A stretch of DNA of 39,718 nt. Origin: Candidatus Eremiobacteraceae bacterium (GTDB lineage Bacteria > Vulcanimicrobiota > Vulcanimicrobiia > Eremiobacterales > Eremiobacteraceae). The notes below the pieces were generated by a model. It was not told where the DNA came from, did no database searches, and saw nothing but the letters and a program-made list of their open reading frames with translations. How positions within the stretch are numbered: position 1 is the first letter of the stretch; every line of letters starts with the position of its first letter. The stretch is taken from contig DATCBN010000077.1 in assembly GCA_036511855.1 (NCBI GenBank), forward strand, positions 1 through 39,718, written 5' to 3'. Positions 7,349-15,366 of the stretch are shown piece by piece. A program made the position numbers and the translations under genes.

Positions 7349-8040
7349 CTCAACTCATCGTCGCCCTAGACGAGCCGGATTACGACCGCGCACGCTTTAT
7401 TGTAGAGCAGACCGCGCCGGATGTACGGTGGTATAAGGTCGGTTACGAGGCCTACTGCGGTTACGGCGATCAAATACTGACGCTGTTGCGCAAGACCGGA
7501 AAATCCATCTTTCTCGACCTCAAATTACACGACATCCCGAACACGGTGGGTGCGGCTGTTCGCGCGGCTGCGCGATCCGGCGCAAGCCTGATCACGCTGC
7601 ACGCTTCAGGCGGTTCGGCCATGATTGCGGCCGCGTCCGCCGCGCGCGTCGAATACAACGCAGCCGGTGGCAAGCTCCGGCTCCTCGCGGTCACCGTGCT
7701 GACAAGTCTGAACGCCGAAGATCTACGCGCGCTCGGCATTAATGGTTCGCCCGAAGAGCAAGTGCTTCGACTTGCAACGCTCGCGTCGGCGGCGGGAGCG
7801 GACGGCGCAGTGTGTTCCGTGGCCGAAGCGCCGGCCGTGCGCTCCACATGCGGAGCCAGTTTCGTACTGCTATGTCCGGGCATCCGCCCCGCCGGCGCCG
7901 ATGCGCAAGATCAGCGCCGGGTCGCCACCCCCGCCGATGCGGTGCGCGCCGGCGCAGATTTCATCGTCGTCGGCAGGCCGATCACAAAGGCGTCTGATCC
8001 CGGCGCCGCAGCTCGGGCGATTCTTGCCGACCTATCTTAG
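7345..8040 (+). CDS. pyrF: Orotidine 5'-phosphate decarboxylase
   Basis: A 231-residue decarboxylase that makes UMP from OMP, the last step of de novo pyrimidine synthesis. It begins TQLIVALDEPDYD and holds the catalytic Lys/Asp cluster in FLDLKLHDIPNTV, TLHASGG and LCPGIRP, ending with the phosphate-binding ADFIVVGRPIT. The start is GTG at 7345, overlapping the pyrD TGA (GTGA), with AGGG about eight bases upstream. It completes a pyrK-pyrD-pyrF operon; pyrE lies 2.2 kb on, after two unrelated genes. Bases 8041-8138 after the stop show nothing recognisable. Confidence 0.95.
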   Translation: MTQLIVALDEPDYDRARFIVEQTAPDVRWYKVGYEAYCGYGDQILTLLRKTGKSIFLDLKLHDIPNTVGAAVRAAARSGASLITLHASGGSAMIAAASAARVEYNAAGGKLRLLAVTVLTSLNAEDLRALGINGSPEEQVLRLATLASAAGADGAVCSVAEAPAVRSTCGASFVLLCPGIRPAGADAQDQRRVATPADAVRAGADFIVVGRPITKASDPGAAARAILADLS

Positions 8041-8138
8041 ACCCTCAGTTGTTAATCCCGTCGGCTTCTCGTCGAAACCGGCCGACACGCACCGGGCTTG
8101 CGTGTCAGCCAGTTACGGCTCCAGTGTAATCTGTGCCG

Positions 8139-9125
8139 CTACATTCGTGTGAAAGCCTCAACTGTATTCAATACGCCGCTGCTATTCGCTCCGCCGACAA
8201 CGTATATTGTATGACCGATAACGCGGCTAGCCAGAGCCCAACGTGTTGTCGGCATGGACACCGTCGTGGTCCAAGTGTTCGTTGATGGATTGTAAACTTC
8301 GACCGTATGTCTTCCCTGGGTGCCGTTAATGCCGCCGATGGCATACAGTCTGTCCCCAAGAATGCTCGAAGCTAGACAGCAGCCTTTCCTCTTCATGGGC
8401 GCCTTGGTTGTCCAAGTATCCACGACAGGATCGTACGCCTCAACGGTATTTATAGAGTACGACCCACCTACCGCGTAGAGCACGCCGTTAATAACTCCAA
8501 CAGCGAGGTTGGGGCGTGGCGTCGGCATGGAAGCTTTGGTGGTCCAGGTGTCTGTCGTTGGATCGTAAGCCTCAACGGTGCTTAGGTAGGGGTCGCTTTC
8601 GCCGCCAACGGCGTAGAGTATGCCGTTGACGACGCCGACAGCTAGACCGAAGCGCCCAGTTGGCATGGGTGCCTTGGTGGTCCAGCTGTCTGTCATAGGA
8701 TTGTATGCCTCAACCATATTCAAGCCGCAGTTCCCGAACTTGCAGGTACCATTGTAGCCACCGACGGCATAGAGTATTCCGTTGACGACACCAATGGCTA
8801 GCGCGTACCGCGCGGTCGGCATAGGTGCTTTAGTCGTCCAAGAATCTGTCGTTGGATTGTAAGCCTCGACCGTGCTCAAGTTTTTATTGCTAGCATCATA
8901 GCCGCCAACTGCGTAGAGTATGCCGTTGATGGCCCCCGCCGCTAGCCAAGTGCGCGCGGTCGGCATCGGTGCCTTGGTGACCCAAGTCCCGAGGGCTTGT
9001 GGCGCCACTCGGGCGCCTTCTGTTCCGGGACTACGAACAATTGTGGTATTGCTCGCGCCTGAACATCCGGACACGGCCGCGATGAGCGCGGCAGCAACCC
9101 ATAGTCGGGTATTTCTCAGATTCAT
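8139..9125 (-). CDS. Kelch-repeat beta-propeller lipoprotein
   Basis: A 328-residue exported protein. The N-terminus MNLRNTRLWVAAALIAAVSGC ends in a lipobox, so Cys is probably lipidated. Six kelch blades follow, each with the pattern W-x-TKAPMPT-x-R, hydrophobic strand, NGILYAVGG, then VEAYNP-T-DSW; the set could close a single six-bladed propeller. A strong Shine-Dalgarno site (GGAGGG) eight bases before the ATG at 9125 fixes the start. The blades are very similar to one another even at DNA level (tagagtatgccgttga-like segments recur). The gene is visibly less GC-rich than its neighbours and lies opposite the flow of the pyr genes, hinting at recent acquisition or expansion. Ligand unknown. 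Confidence 0.88.
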   Translation of the reverse strand: MNLRNTRLWVAAALIAAVSGCSGASNTTIVRSPGTEGARVAPQALGTWVTKAPMPTARTWLAAGAINGILYAVGGYDASNKNLSTVEAYNPTTDSWTTKAPMPTARYALAIGVVNGILYAVGGYNGTCKFGNCGLNMVEAYNPMTDSWTTKAPMPTGRFGLAVGVVNGILYAVGGESDPYLSTVEAYDPTTDTWTTKASMPTPRPNLAVGVINGVLYAVGGSYSINTVEAYDPVVDTWTTKAPMKRKGCCLASSILGDRLYAIGGINGTQGRHTVEVYNPSTNTWTTTVSMPTTRWALASRVIGHTIYVVGGANSSGVLNTVEAFTRM

Positions 9126-9289
9126 TTTCCGCCCTCCGAATAAGCATGAGTTCCGATCTTCATATTGCTCCCTAGGCGTCGCGCCAGCGTCCACTCCGCC
9201 AGGGGCCACGCGGACGGCTCGGCGGCGGCAGGCGGAATCGTATACTCCTCGCTTCGAAACATTCGGGCTGGCCGGCGCGTAATAGCCAC

Positions 9290-10171
9290 ATGACTATCGT
9301 TGCGGCGCTGATTTCGGCGTTGTTCCTCGCGTCCACTCCCGCTCCCACAGTGGCTGCGCCCGCCGGATCCCTCACGCCCGCAGTCGAGCCGAGCCCCGTC
9401 GTCATCTACCACCGCGCGATCGCGGCTATGAGAAGCGCGAACGCGCATCGGCCGGACTATGCCACGTATCAGCTCGACTACATCGGTCACAACCTCGTCC
9501 TGACCCCGAAGGTGACGAAGGGCAAGACCGACTGGGATATGGATCTTAAGCACGCCAACGATTCCCACTCGTATCAAGTCTGGTATCGCTCGCACGACGA
9601 GAGAGCGCTCACGCAGGACTTAGCCACGCACGCCGCTTACCGCGGCGAGGCTCTGATCGCGCCGACTGAGGCCGACGTATTAGAAAACGGTTCGACGCCG
9701 AAGCCATCCGTCGGTCCGAGTCCGACGCCCTCTGGTCCGCCGGATTCGCCGGCGGGCGCCACGACCGAAGTGCTCGGCTCGGTCAGCGTCGAAGCCAGCC
9801 GATACTACGACATCACGCTTGTTGGCGTTGAAAATCTAAAGGGCAGCGAAGTCTATCATCTTCACCTTCACGCGAATAGCGACGTCATCGACCATCCGCT
9901 CACAGACCTGTATGTCGACACCACGACCTATCTAGTCCGGGCTGCGCACGCCGAGGTGACGTTGCGCGGCGTCGTTTTCGCGTTCGGTCTAGCCATCGAT
10001 GTCGCGTACGAACCGGTCGGCGCGTACTGGCTGCTCGACAATTTGCACTTCCACGGCAACGGCTACGCGTTGTTCTACCATGCCAACATGGAATGCACGA
10101 TGATCATGCACGACTTCACCGTACCGGCATCGTTGCCGGAGTCGTATTTCACGGTGCCCGCTACGCCGTAG
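9290..10171 (+). CDS. Secreted protein of unknown function
   Basis: A 293-residue protein with an N-terminal signal sequence (MTIVAALISALFLASTPAPTVAA). The body alternates beta-strand-like segments (ATYQLDYIGHNLVL, YYDITLVGVENLKG, YHLHLHAN, LTDLYVDTTTYLVRAAHAEVTL), broken by a Pro/Ser/Gly linker near residues 137-158. The pattern weakly resembles outer-membrane lipoprotein-sorting (LolA-like) folds, but I cannot assign it. There is no clear ribosome-binding site. It lies 34 bases before pyrE in the same direction and may share its transcript; a functional link with pyrimidine synthesis is not suggested by sequence. It is divergent from the kelch gene. Confidence 0.6.
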   Translation: MTIVAALISALFLASTPAPTVAAPAGSLTPAVEPSPVVIYHRAIAAMRSANAHRPDYATYQLDYIGHNLVLTPKVTKGKTDWDMDLKHANDSHSYQVWYRSHDERALTQDLATHAAYRGEALIAPTEADVLENGSTPKPSVGPSPTPSGPPDSPAGATTEVLGSVSVEASRYYDITLVGVENLKGSEVYHLHLHANSDVIDHPLTDLYVDTTTYLVRAAHAEVTLRGVVFAFGLAIDVAYEPVGAYWLLDNLHFHGNGYALFYHANMECTMIMHDFTVPASLPESYFTVPATP

Positions 10172-10205
10172 GTCCGTGCGCGGCGCGCGGCAAATGCCGA
10201 ACGCC

Positions 10206-10775
10206 ATGAATCCAAACGACGTGCTTACGCTGCTCGAACGCCGCGGCGCGATGCTGACCGGCCACTTCGTACTCTCGTCTGGGCTCCATAGCGACCGCTT
10301 CATCCAAAAGTTCCGCATCTTCGAAGACCCGCCCACGGCCGAGGCGGTCTGCGGCGCTCTCGCCGACCTGGTCCGCGCAACGCACCCGCAAGTCGTGGTT
10401 TCCGCCGCTGTCGGCGGTGTTATTCCGGGATACATCGTCGCCAAAGCGCTCGGCGTGCGCGACATCTTCTTAGAGAAAGAGAACGGCGTCGCCATGCTTC
10501 GGCGCGGATTTTTAATCTCGCACGGCGAGCGCGTCGCGGTCATCGAGGACGTGATGACCACCGGCAAGTCCACAGCAGAGATATTGGACGTGGTTCAGCG
10601 GCGCGGCGGAGACGTCGTCGCCATCGGCGCGGTGGTCAAGCGAGGCCGCGTCAGTCTCCCGTTGCCCGTCACTGCGCTGCTCGATTTGCCGCTCGCCGAC
10701 TACTTGCCGGCCGCTTGTGAATTGTGCAAGCGCGGCGTGCCGATCGTCGATCCGGGCAGCCGACGGGTGGTGTGA
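10206..10775 (+). CDS. pyrE: Orotate phosphoribosyltransferase
   Basis: A 189-residue type I phosphoribosyltransferase joining orotate to PRPP to form OMP. Key segments are GHFVLSSGLHSDRFIQK at the N-terminus, SAAVGGVIPGYIVAKALG, the flexible-loop LEKENGVAMLRRGF, and the PRPP-binding VAVIEDVMTTGKS at about 110-122. I favour ATG 10206 (MNPNDVLTLL), which matches family N-termini; ATG 10194 and GTG 10176 are possible. It uses the product of pyrD and, indirectly, of prs in this window. It is separated from pyrKDF by the kelch and secreted-protein genes. Two palindromic repeats follow its stop. Confidence 0.93.
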   Translation: MNPNDVLTLLERRGAMLTGHFVLSSGLHSDRFIQKFRIFEDPPTAEAVCGALADLVRATHPQVVVSAAVGGVIPGYIVAKALGVRDIFLEKENGVAMLRRGFLISHGERVAVIEDVMTTGKSTAEILDVVQRRGGDVVAIGAVVKRGRVSLPLPVTALLDLPLADYLPAACELCKRGVPIVDPGSRRVV

Positions 10776-10781
10776 AAATTG

Positions 10782-10800
10782 GGGCAAGCGATGCTTGCCC
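10782..10800 (-). repeat. Dispersed palindromic repeat, perfect copy
   Basis: GGGCAAGC-GAT-GCTTGCCC with TAGTAC on its right, so it points leftwards. It starts seven bases after the pyrE stop and is in direct tandem with the copy at 10833. Confidence 0.95.
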
Positions 10801-10823
10801 TAGTACGAGTGCAAAAACCCTAC

Positions 10824-10851
10824 AAAAAAAATGGGCAAGCGATCCTTGCCC
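10824..10851 (-). terminator. Repeat-derived intrinsic terminator for the ABC exporter operon
   Basis: On the minus strand a 7-base-pair stem from the repeat is followed by A and eight Ts (A-run 10824-10831). It lies 16 bases after the permease stop. Confidence 0.55.
10833..10851 (-). repeat. Dispersed palindromic repeat, one mismatch
   Basis: GGGCAAGC-GAT-CCTTGCCC with TAGTAC on the right, the same orientation as the copy at 10782, 51 bases apart. It lies between convergent pyrE and the ABC exporter. Confidence 0.92.
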
Positions 10852-10866
10852 TAGTACAATAAAGGT

Positions 10867-11712
10867 CTAGTAGTGGCCGAGGGTGCCGTCCATCTTCGCG
10901 CGTTGGACCGCGCGGTGGAAATAGAACAGTGAAATGGGGAGTAGGATCGTGGTGGCGACGCAAAGCCAAATCGCGTCGTACCAGGTCTGCACGAGAGACA
11001 ATCCAGCTACCGCGTCGCGCATTCCGTTGAGCGCGTGCGTGATGGGTAGGCACCACGACACTTTTTGCAGCCATAGCGGCAGCAAAGAAACCGGGAACTG
11101 CACGCCGCCGAGCAGACTCGCTGAAGAGCCCGCGATGAAGCCGGTGCCCGCGTTTTGCTTGTAGGTCATGATGGTGGCGGCGGCCATGACGCCGATGGAC
11201 GACATGCACACGACGATGAGGGTTAGGAAGACGATCATCGTCAAGAAGTTGGTGTGCGAAAGATTCAGCCCGAACGGCACGGCGACCAAGAGGAAGAAGA
11301 TCACCTGAAACGAGGTGAGCACGAACGCCCATAGTCCCGCGGAGAGCACGACCGTGGGCAGCCCCGTCGGCGTGGCGAGCACCACCTCGAGCGTGCCGAG
11401 CATCTGGTCGTTGCGAACCGCCATCTGGAAGCACTGGATGGCCATCGTCTGAAAGCGTGAAAACGCGAGCCCGATGATCACCCATGTGAAGTAGTCGCCG
11501 CCGGGGACATGCCGTTTGACCATCGGCGAACCCGACGTCAGTTTCGCGATGAAGAAGAACGCCACGACTTGGATCGCGATCGTGAACCACTGGAAGTAGA
11601 ACTGAAGATCGTACGACTTCGCGAGGCGCGCGTCGCGCATGAAGATCGCAAACGCCTTGCTGAAGCGATCGACGAAAATGTTGCTCGGAGCGACGATCCC
11701 AGTGCTACTCAT
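10867..11712 (-). CDS. ABC-2 type exporter permease
   Basis: A 281-residue integral membrane protein with about six hydrophobic segments (for example WFTIAIQVVAFFFIA, VILTSFQVIFFLLVAV-like and FLTMIVFLTLIVVCM). It ends with the common ABC-2 feature of a short loop before the last helix (LPITHALNGMRDAVAG). It forms the membrane half of an exporter with the ATPase encoded directly upstream, with which it overlaps by eight bases. The substrate cannot be predicted; relatives export drugs, lipids or polysaccharides. Confidence 0.88.
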   Translation of the reverse strand: MSSTGIVAPSNIFVDRFSKAFAIFMRDARLAKSYDLQFYFQWFTIAIQVVAFFFIAKLTSGSPMVKRHVPGGDYFTWVIIGLAFSRFQTMAIQCFQMAVRNDQMLGTLEVVLATPTGLPTVVLSAGLWAFVLTSFQVIFFLLVAVPFGLNLSHTNFLTMIVFLTLIVVCMSSIGVMAAATIMTYKQNAGTGFIAGSSASLLGGVQFPVSLLPLWLQKVSWCLPITHALNGMRDAVAGLSLVQTWYDAIWLCVATTILLPISLFYFHRAVQRAKMDGTLGHY

Positions 11713-12739
11713 CGTTGTCGGTCACTCGGATCAGGTCGCTGAATATGTCGATCGGGCGCACCGCCTCGGTGCGGAACGCGCGTACCGTGGCGCCGTTCGA
11801 GCTGACGGCGCTAAGCAATTGGGTGAGCGAGAGCTCGGACGGTGCGATCTCGATATCGAGCACGAAACCTTCGGCCGAGATCGAGGATTCGAACAGAGAC
11901 AATCCGGGGATAGCCTTCGCACGTTCCACGAGCGCATCGTCGAGCTGATCCACGACGATCTGATAGCGCAGCATGCGGGTGAAATTGGTGTCAAGCGAAT
12001 TCGGCGGACCGCATGCCACGACCTCACCTTGCTTGAGCACGGCGATCGTATCGCAAAGCGTCCACGCTTCGTCGAGAAGGTTCGTTGCGAGGACCACCGT
12101 CTTGCCCATTTTTCCGACGAGATCGTCGCGAATCATGCGGCGCAGTTCTTCCGCGTGCACAGGATCCACCGCGCGCGTGGGCTCGTCGAAGAACAAAAGC
12201 GGCGGGTCGGCGATCAGCGCACGCGCAACCGTCAGGCGCTGACGCATGCCCGACGAAAATCCGGAAAAGGGACGGTCCATGGCCGACTCGAGATCGACCA
12301 TCCTAATGACTTCTTTGATCCGTTTTCGCAGCGACCTACCGCGCACGCCCATGAGCGTTCCGAAAAATTCAAGATTTTGGCGCGCGCTCAGACGGAAATA
12401 AAAACTGCGCTCTTCACTCGTGCAAAGGCCGATGCGTCGCTTCGCAGCCATCGGACTGCGAACCGCGTTGATTCCATCGATACGAATCGTGCCGCTGTCA
12501 GGAATCGAGAGCGTGGCCAGCATCTTGAGGAGGGTCGTCTTGCCGGCGCCGTTGGCGCCGAGCAGGCCGAATAATTCGCCGCGACGGACGGAGAGTGAAA
12601 TGCTATGCAGTACTTCGCGCCGCGGAATGCGGCCGAAGTGCTTGATGGTCGGCATGATGCCGTACATGGTCGGGAATGATTTCACAAGCCGGTCGACAAC
12701 GATCATCGCGCCGGTGTTCACATCTGGACTATCGGGCAA
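11705..12739 (-). CDS. ABC exporter ATP-binding protein
   Basis: A 344-residue ATPase. It has Walker A GANGAGKTT (61-69), signature FSSGMRQR (161-168) and Walker B LLFFDEPT (181-188). An approximately 110-residue C-terminal extension resembles the accessory domain of drug or polysaccharide exporters. Two usual catalytic positions are altered: the Q-loop reads LCTSEERSF without Gln, and the switch His is Asn219 (VLATNLLDEA). The start is taken as TTG 12739, with AAGGA about ten bases upstream; a GTG at 12721 is an alternative. It overlaps the permease gene, so the two make one unit. The upstream 12740-12876 holds only its likely promoter region. Confidence 0.88.
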   Translation of the reverse strand: MPDSPDVNTGAMIVVDRLVKSFPTMYGIMPTIKHFGRIPRREVLHSISLSVRRGELFGLLGANGAGKTTLLKMLATLSIPDSGTIRIDGINAVRSPMAAKRRIGLCTSEERSFYFRLSARQNLEFFGTLMGVRGRSLRKRIKEVIRMVDLESAMDRPFSGFSSGMRQRLTVARALIADPPLLFFDEPTRAVDPVHAEELRRMIRDDLVGKMGKTVVLATNLLDEAWTLCDTIAVLKQGEVVACGPPNSLDTNFTRMLRYQIVVDQLDDALVERAKAIPGLSLFESSISAEGFVLDIEIAPSELSLTQLLSAVSSNGATVRAFRTEAVRPIDIFSDLIRVTDNDE

Positions 12740-12876
12740 CTGGAACGTCCTTACTCGAGATTATATGGCTTCTGTAGAAGTATATCGGCCGAATGCGACG
12801 CAGGATAGGGTCGATTGACGTGAACTGCCTGGGTCGCCGGTCGAGAGGATGTTCGCCATCCGTGCTCCGGACCACT

Positions 12877-13446
12877 TTAAGGGACGGCATCCCCGCCATT
12901 GCTATTGACCAGGTCGATAGCCGCGTCTGCTCCCTGCAAGCAGAAGGTTCGGATGCCGGCCACGGCGCGCTCGATCGCTTCGGGCAATAGCTTTTCTTCG
13001 TCACCGCTAAATGCTCCAAGAACGAATCCGATCGCGTCGAGGCCGTCGCGGCCGATGCCGAAGCGCAGCCGCGGGTAGTCTTTCGTGCCGAGGGCATTCG
13101 TTATGTCCTTTAGGCCGTTATTGCCGCCGTCACTGCCGCCGCGCCGCATCCGCAAACGGGCGAAGGGCAGATTGAAATCGTCACACACGATGAGCAGATC
13201 GGCCGGTGTCAGCTTATAGAACGCCGCAAGCGGTTGGACCGCTGCGCCCGAATCGTTCATGTACGTGAGCGGCATCGCAAGCACTGCATCGAGCGCGGGA
13301 GCTTGCGCGACTCGCGCGTTGAACTTCGAGCGCCAGCCATCGACGTTTTCGGTTGCAGCGAGCGCTTGAAGCACGCGAAATCCGATGTTATGACGGGTGC
13401 GAACGTATTGGGCCCCGGGATTGCCGAGGCCCACGACCAACCGCAT
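12877..13446 (-). CDS. pth: Peptidyl-tRNA hydrolase
   Basis: A 189-residue enzyme that recycles tRNA from dropped-off peptidyl-tRNA. The N-terminus MRLVVGLGNPG is diagnostic. Catalytic His19 lies in RTRHNIGF; MPLTYMNDSG and IVCDDFNLP carry the conserved Asn and Asp; RGGSDGGNNGLKDI is the other family signature. Length is normal. It is the last gene of the common prs-rplY-pth order on the minus strand. Three palindromic repeats lie in the 113-base gap between rplY and its start, in opposite orientation to the genes. Confidence 0.95.
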   Translation of the reverse strand: MRLVVGLGNPGAQYVRTRHNIGFRVLQALAATENVDGWRSKFNARVAQAPALDAVLAMPLTYMNDSGAAVQPLAAFYKLTPADLLIVCDDFNLPFARLRMRRGGSDGGNNGLKDITNALGTKDYPRLRFGIGRDGLDAIGFVLGAFSGDEEKLLPEAIERAVAGIRTFCLQGADAAIDLVNSNGGDAVP

Positions 13447-13469
13447 TCATGAACTCCGCTCTTGTAGGA

Positions 13470-13488
13470 GGGCAATCATCGCTGGCCC
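13470..13488 (+). repeat. Dispersed palindromic repeat, degenerate, TGTAGGA flank
   Basis: GGGCAATC-ATC-GCTGGCCC, with two changes from the consensus. It is preceded by TGTAGGA. It is the first of three direct copies at an exact 33-base step between rplY and pth. Confidence 0.85.
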
Positions 13489-13502
13489 ATCGACTCGCAT
13501 TA

Positions 13503-13521
13503 GGCCAAGCATCGCTTGCCC
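13503..13521 (+). repeat. Dispersed palindromic repeat, one mismatch, GCATTA flank
   Basis: GGCCAAGC-ATC-GCTTGCCC, the second of the three direct copies between rplY and pth. Confidence 0.88.
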
Positions 13522-13535
13522 ACCGACTTGTATTA

Positions 13536-13554
13536 GGGCAAGCATCGCTTGCCC
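13536..13554 (+). repeat. Dispersed palindromic repeat, perfect copy, GTATTA flank
   Basis: GGGCAAGC-ATC-GCTTGCCC, the third of the three direct copies, ending five bases from the rplY stop codon. Confidence 0.95.
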
Positions 13555-13559
13555 ACCGC

Positions 13560-14204
13560 CTAGGTCGCGACTTCTTCCGTCGGCTTCTTGCCGATGAGTT
13601 CCGGCTCGGCAACAACCTCGGCAACCGCGGCCACCACAGGCTCTTCAACCTTCGACGGCGGCAGCACGGCGACGATGACATCGTCGGGCTCTTCGATATA
13701 GCGAACGCCCTCGATAGCCGGCAGTTCGCGCACATGGAACGCGTCGGTGATGTTGAGGTCGCGGACGTCGACTTCGATGTGGTCGGGGATGCTGCCCGGC
13801 AAAGCCGAGACCGTGATCTCTCTCATCACGATATCGAGGATGCCGCCGTTCTTCACGCCCGCTGCCGTGCCGACCGCGACGATGCGCACGGTGGTCTCGA
13901 CTTCTTCATTGAGATTGACGGCGTGGAGATCGACGTGCAGCAGACGTTTCGTGACGGGGTCGAGTTGGCGGTCGTGCAGCAGCACGGGCGTGGGACCGCG
14001 GCCTTCAATTTCGAGGTTGATGACCGAGTGCGCGCCGTGGCTGAGCGCAACGCGCAAATCGCGCGATTCGATAACGATGGCGACGGGGTCGCCGAAGGCA
14101 CGTCCATAGACGATGCCCGGAATCTTGCCTTCGTCGCGCAGCCGTTTGACGGATTTGGAGCCGGTGGCCTCGCGAGGCTTTGCGGCCAACTTGATCTGTT
14201 CCAT
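13560..14204 (-). CDS. rplY: 50S ribosomal protein L25/general stress protein CTC
   Basis: A 214-residue L25 of the long CTC type, which binds 5S rRNA. It begins MEQIKLAAKPREATGSKSVKRLR and has the usual GKIPGIVYGRAF loop; HVDLHAVNLNEEVETTVRI starts the C-terminal TL5-like beta domain (about 95-185). The tail is rich in Val, Ala and Glu (KVEEPVVAAVAEVVAEPE), typical of CTC proteins. Its Shine-Dalgarno site (AAAGGAA) overlaps the stop codon of prs, which lies nine bases upstream, so the genes are coupled. Confidence 0.94.
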   Translation of the reverse strand: MEQIKLAAKPREATGSKSVKRLRDEGKIPGIVYGRAFGDPVAIVIESRDLRVALSHGAHSVINLEIEGRGPTPVLLHDRQLDPVTKRLLHVDLHAVNLNEEVETTVRIVAVGTAAGVKNGGILDIVMREITVSALPGSIPDHIEVDVRDLNITDAFHVRELPAIEGVRYIEEPDDVIVAVLPPSKVEEPVVAAVAEVVAEPELIGKKPTEEVAT

Positions 14205-14213
14205 GTTGTTCCT

Positions 14214-15305
14214 TTACGTTCGATGGGCAAGCGTTGCTTGCCCTAATACAGGGTCGGCCGGTTCTGCGGGCTCGTTGACCGACATCGAATCGAACAGCGT
14301 GGAGCCGCGCTGGCTTTGCGCCAACTCGCCTTCCTGCTCTTCGTAGATCTCCGAGATCGACCGATTTGTGCTGATGCGCTTGATGGTCTCGGCGAGCATG
14401 GGCGCGACCGAGAGCACCTTGATCTTCTCGCCGCGGATCTCGTTCGGCACCGGGATGGTGTTGGTGACGATGACTTCCGCAATCGGCGACTCGATGAACT
14501 TTTTGGCTGCGTCACCGGCGAATATCCCGTGGGTGGCGCACGTGATGACCGAAACGGCGCCGCGCTCGAGCAGCGCTTCGGCCGCCTTGACGAGTGTGCC
14601 GCCTGTGGAGATCATGTCGTCGATGATGATGGCCGTCTTGCCTCTCAGGTCGCCGACGACTTCGCTCACTTCATTGACGTCCGGCCGCGGCCGGCGCTTG
14701 AAGACGATGGCGACGGTGGCCTGGAGCCTCTTCGCAAACGCTTCGGCGCGCGCCACGCCGCCGGCGTCCGGCGACACGACCACATATCCGGGTCCGATCA
14801 TCTTCTTTGAATTGATGAGGTGATTGGCAAGGATGTAGCTGGCGGTGAGGTTGTCGACCGGCTGATCGAAGAAACCTTGGATTTGGGCGGCATGCAGATC
14901 CACGGTCACGATGCGATCGGCGCCGGCCGTCACCAGAAGATTCGCGATCAGCTTGGCCGAGATCGGCTCGCGGCCTTTCGTCTTTTTGTCTTGCTTGGCG
15001 TAGCCGTAGTACGGGATGACGGCCGTGATGCGATAGGCCGACGCGCGCTTAAGCGCGTCGATCATCAACAGCATTTCCATGAGCGAGTCGTTCACGCCAC
15101 AGAGGCCGTCGGCCGACTTACATATGGACTGGATGACGAAGACGTCGGCGCCGCGCACATTTTCGTGGATCTCGATGCGCCGTTCGTCGTTGGCAAAGGT
15201 GGTGACGAGCGCCTTGCCCAGGCGCGTGCCCATCCGGGCGGCGATCTCCTCAGCCAATGCGGGGTTGGAGGTGCCTGAGAAGAGGACCGGTTTTGCCGTA
15301 GCCAT
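14214..15305 (-). CDS. prs: Ribose-phosphate pyrophosphokinase with repeat-derived C-terminal tail
   Basis: A 363-residue PRPP synthase making PRPP from ribose 5-phosphate and ATP, the PRPP used by PyrE. Landmarks: LFSGTSNPALAEEIA at the N-terminus, FVIQSICKSADG, the flexible-loop region YYGYAKQDKKTKGREP, VDLHAAQIQGFFD, and the PRPP loop AIIIDDMISTGGTL. A typical enzyme is about 315-320 residues, so about 40 are extra. The extension ends in VLGQATLAHRT, whose first eight residues are the palindromic repeat translated in frame. GGGAGAA lies nine bases before the ATG. It heads the minus-strand prs-rplY-pth group and is divergent from uvrB. Confidence 0.94.
   Translation of the reverse strand: MATAKPVLFSGTSNPALAEEIAARMGTRLGKALVTTFANDERRIEIHENVRGADVFVIQSICKSADGLCGVNDSLMEMLLMIDALKRASAYRITAVIPYYGYAKQDKKTKGREPISAKLIANLLVTAGADRIVTVDLHAAQIQGFFDQPVDNLTASYILANHLINSKKMIGPGYVVVSPDAGGVARAEAFAKRLQATVAIVFKRRPRPDVNEVSEVVGDLRGKTAIIIDDMISTGGTLVKAAEALLERGAVSVITCATHGIFAGDAAKKFIESPIAEVIVTNTIPVPNEIRGEKIKVLSVAPMLAETIKRISTNRSISEIYEEQEGELAQSQRGSTLFDSMSVNEPAEPADPVLGQATLAHRT
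14225..14243 (-). repeat. Palindromic repeat at the 3' end of prs, translated in frame
   Basis: On the coding strand GGGCAAGC-AAC-GCTTGCCC preceded by GTATTA, oriented with prs. It encodes most of the last residues (VLGQATLA) before the stop at 14214. Confidence 0.95.
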
Positions 15306-15347
15306 AACAGCGGTTCTCCCATTCCGTTTTTTTGGGTTGCCGTACTA

Positions 15348-15366
15348 GGGTGACCAACGGTCACCC
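15348..15366 (+). repeat. Stem-swapped variant of the palindromic repeat
   Basis: GGGTGACC-AAC-GGTCACCC has the same 8-3-8 geometry, the GGG start and the same CGTACTA flank as the main family, but a different, fully self-complementary stem. It lies between divergent prs and uvrB. Confidence 0.75.

Noticed and set aside
13470-13554. Possible CRISPR array (three similar units at a 33-base step)
   Set aside because: The repeats are self-complementary 19-mers with 14-base gaps that partly repeat the flank; there are no unique spacers and no cas genes.
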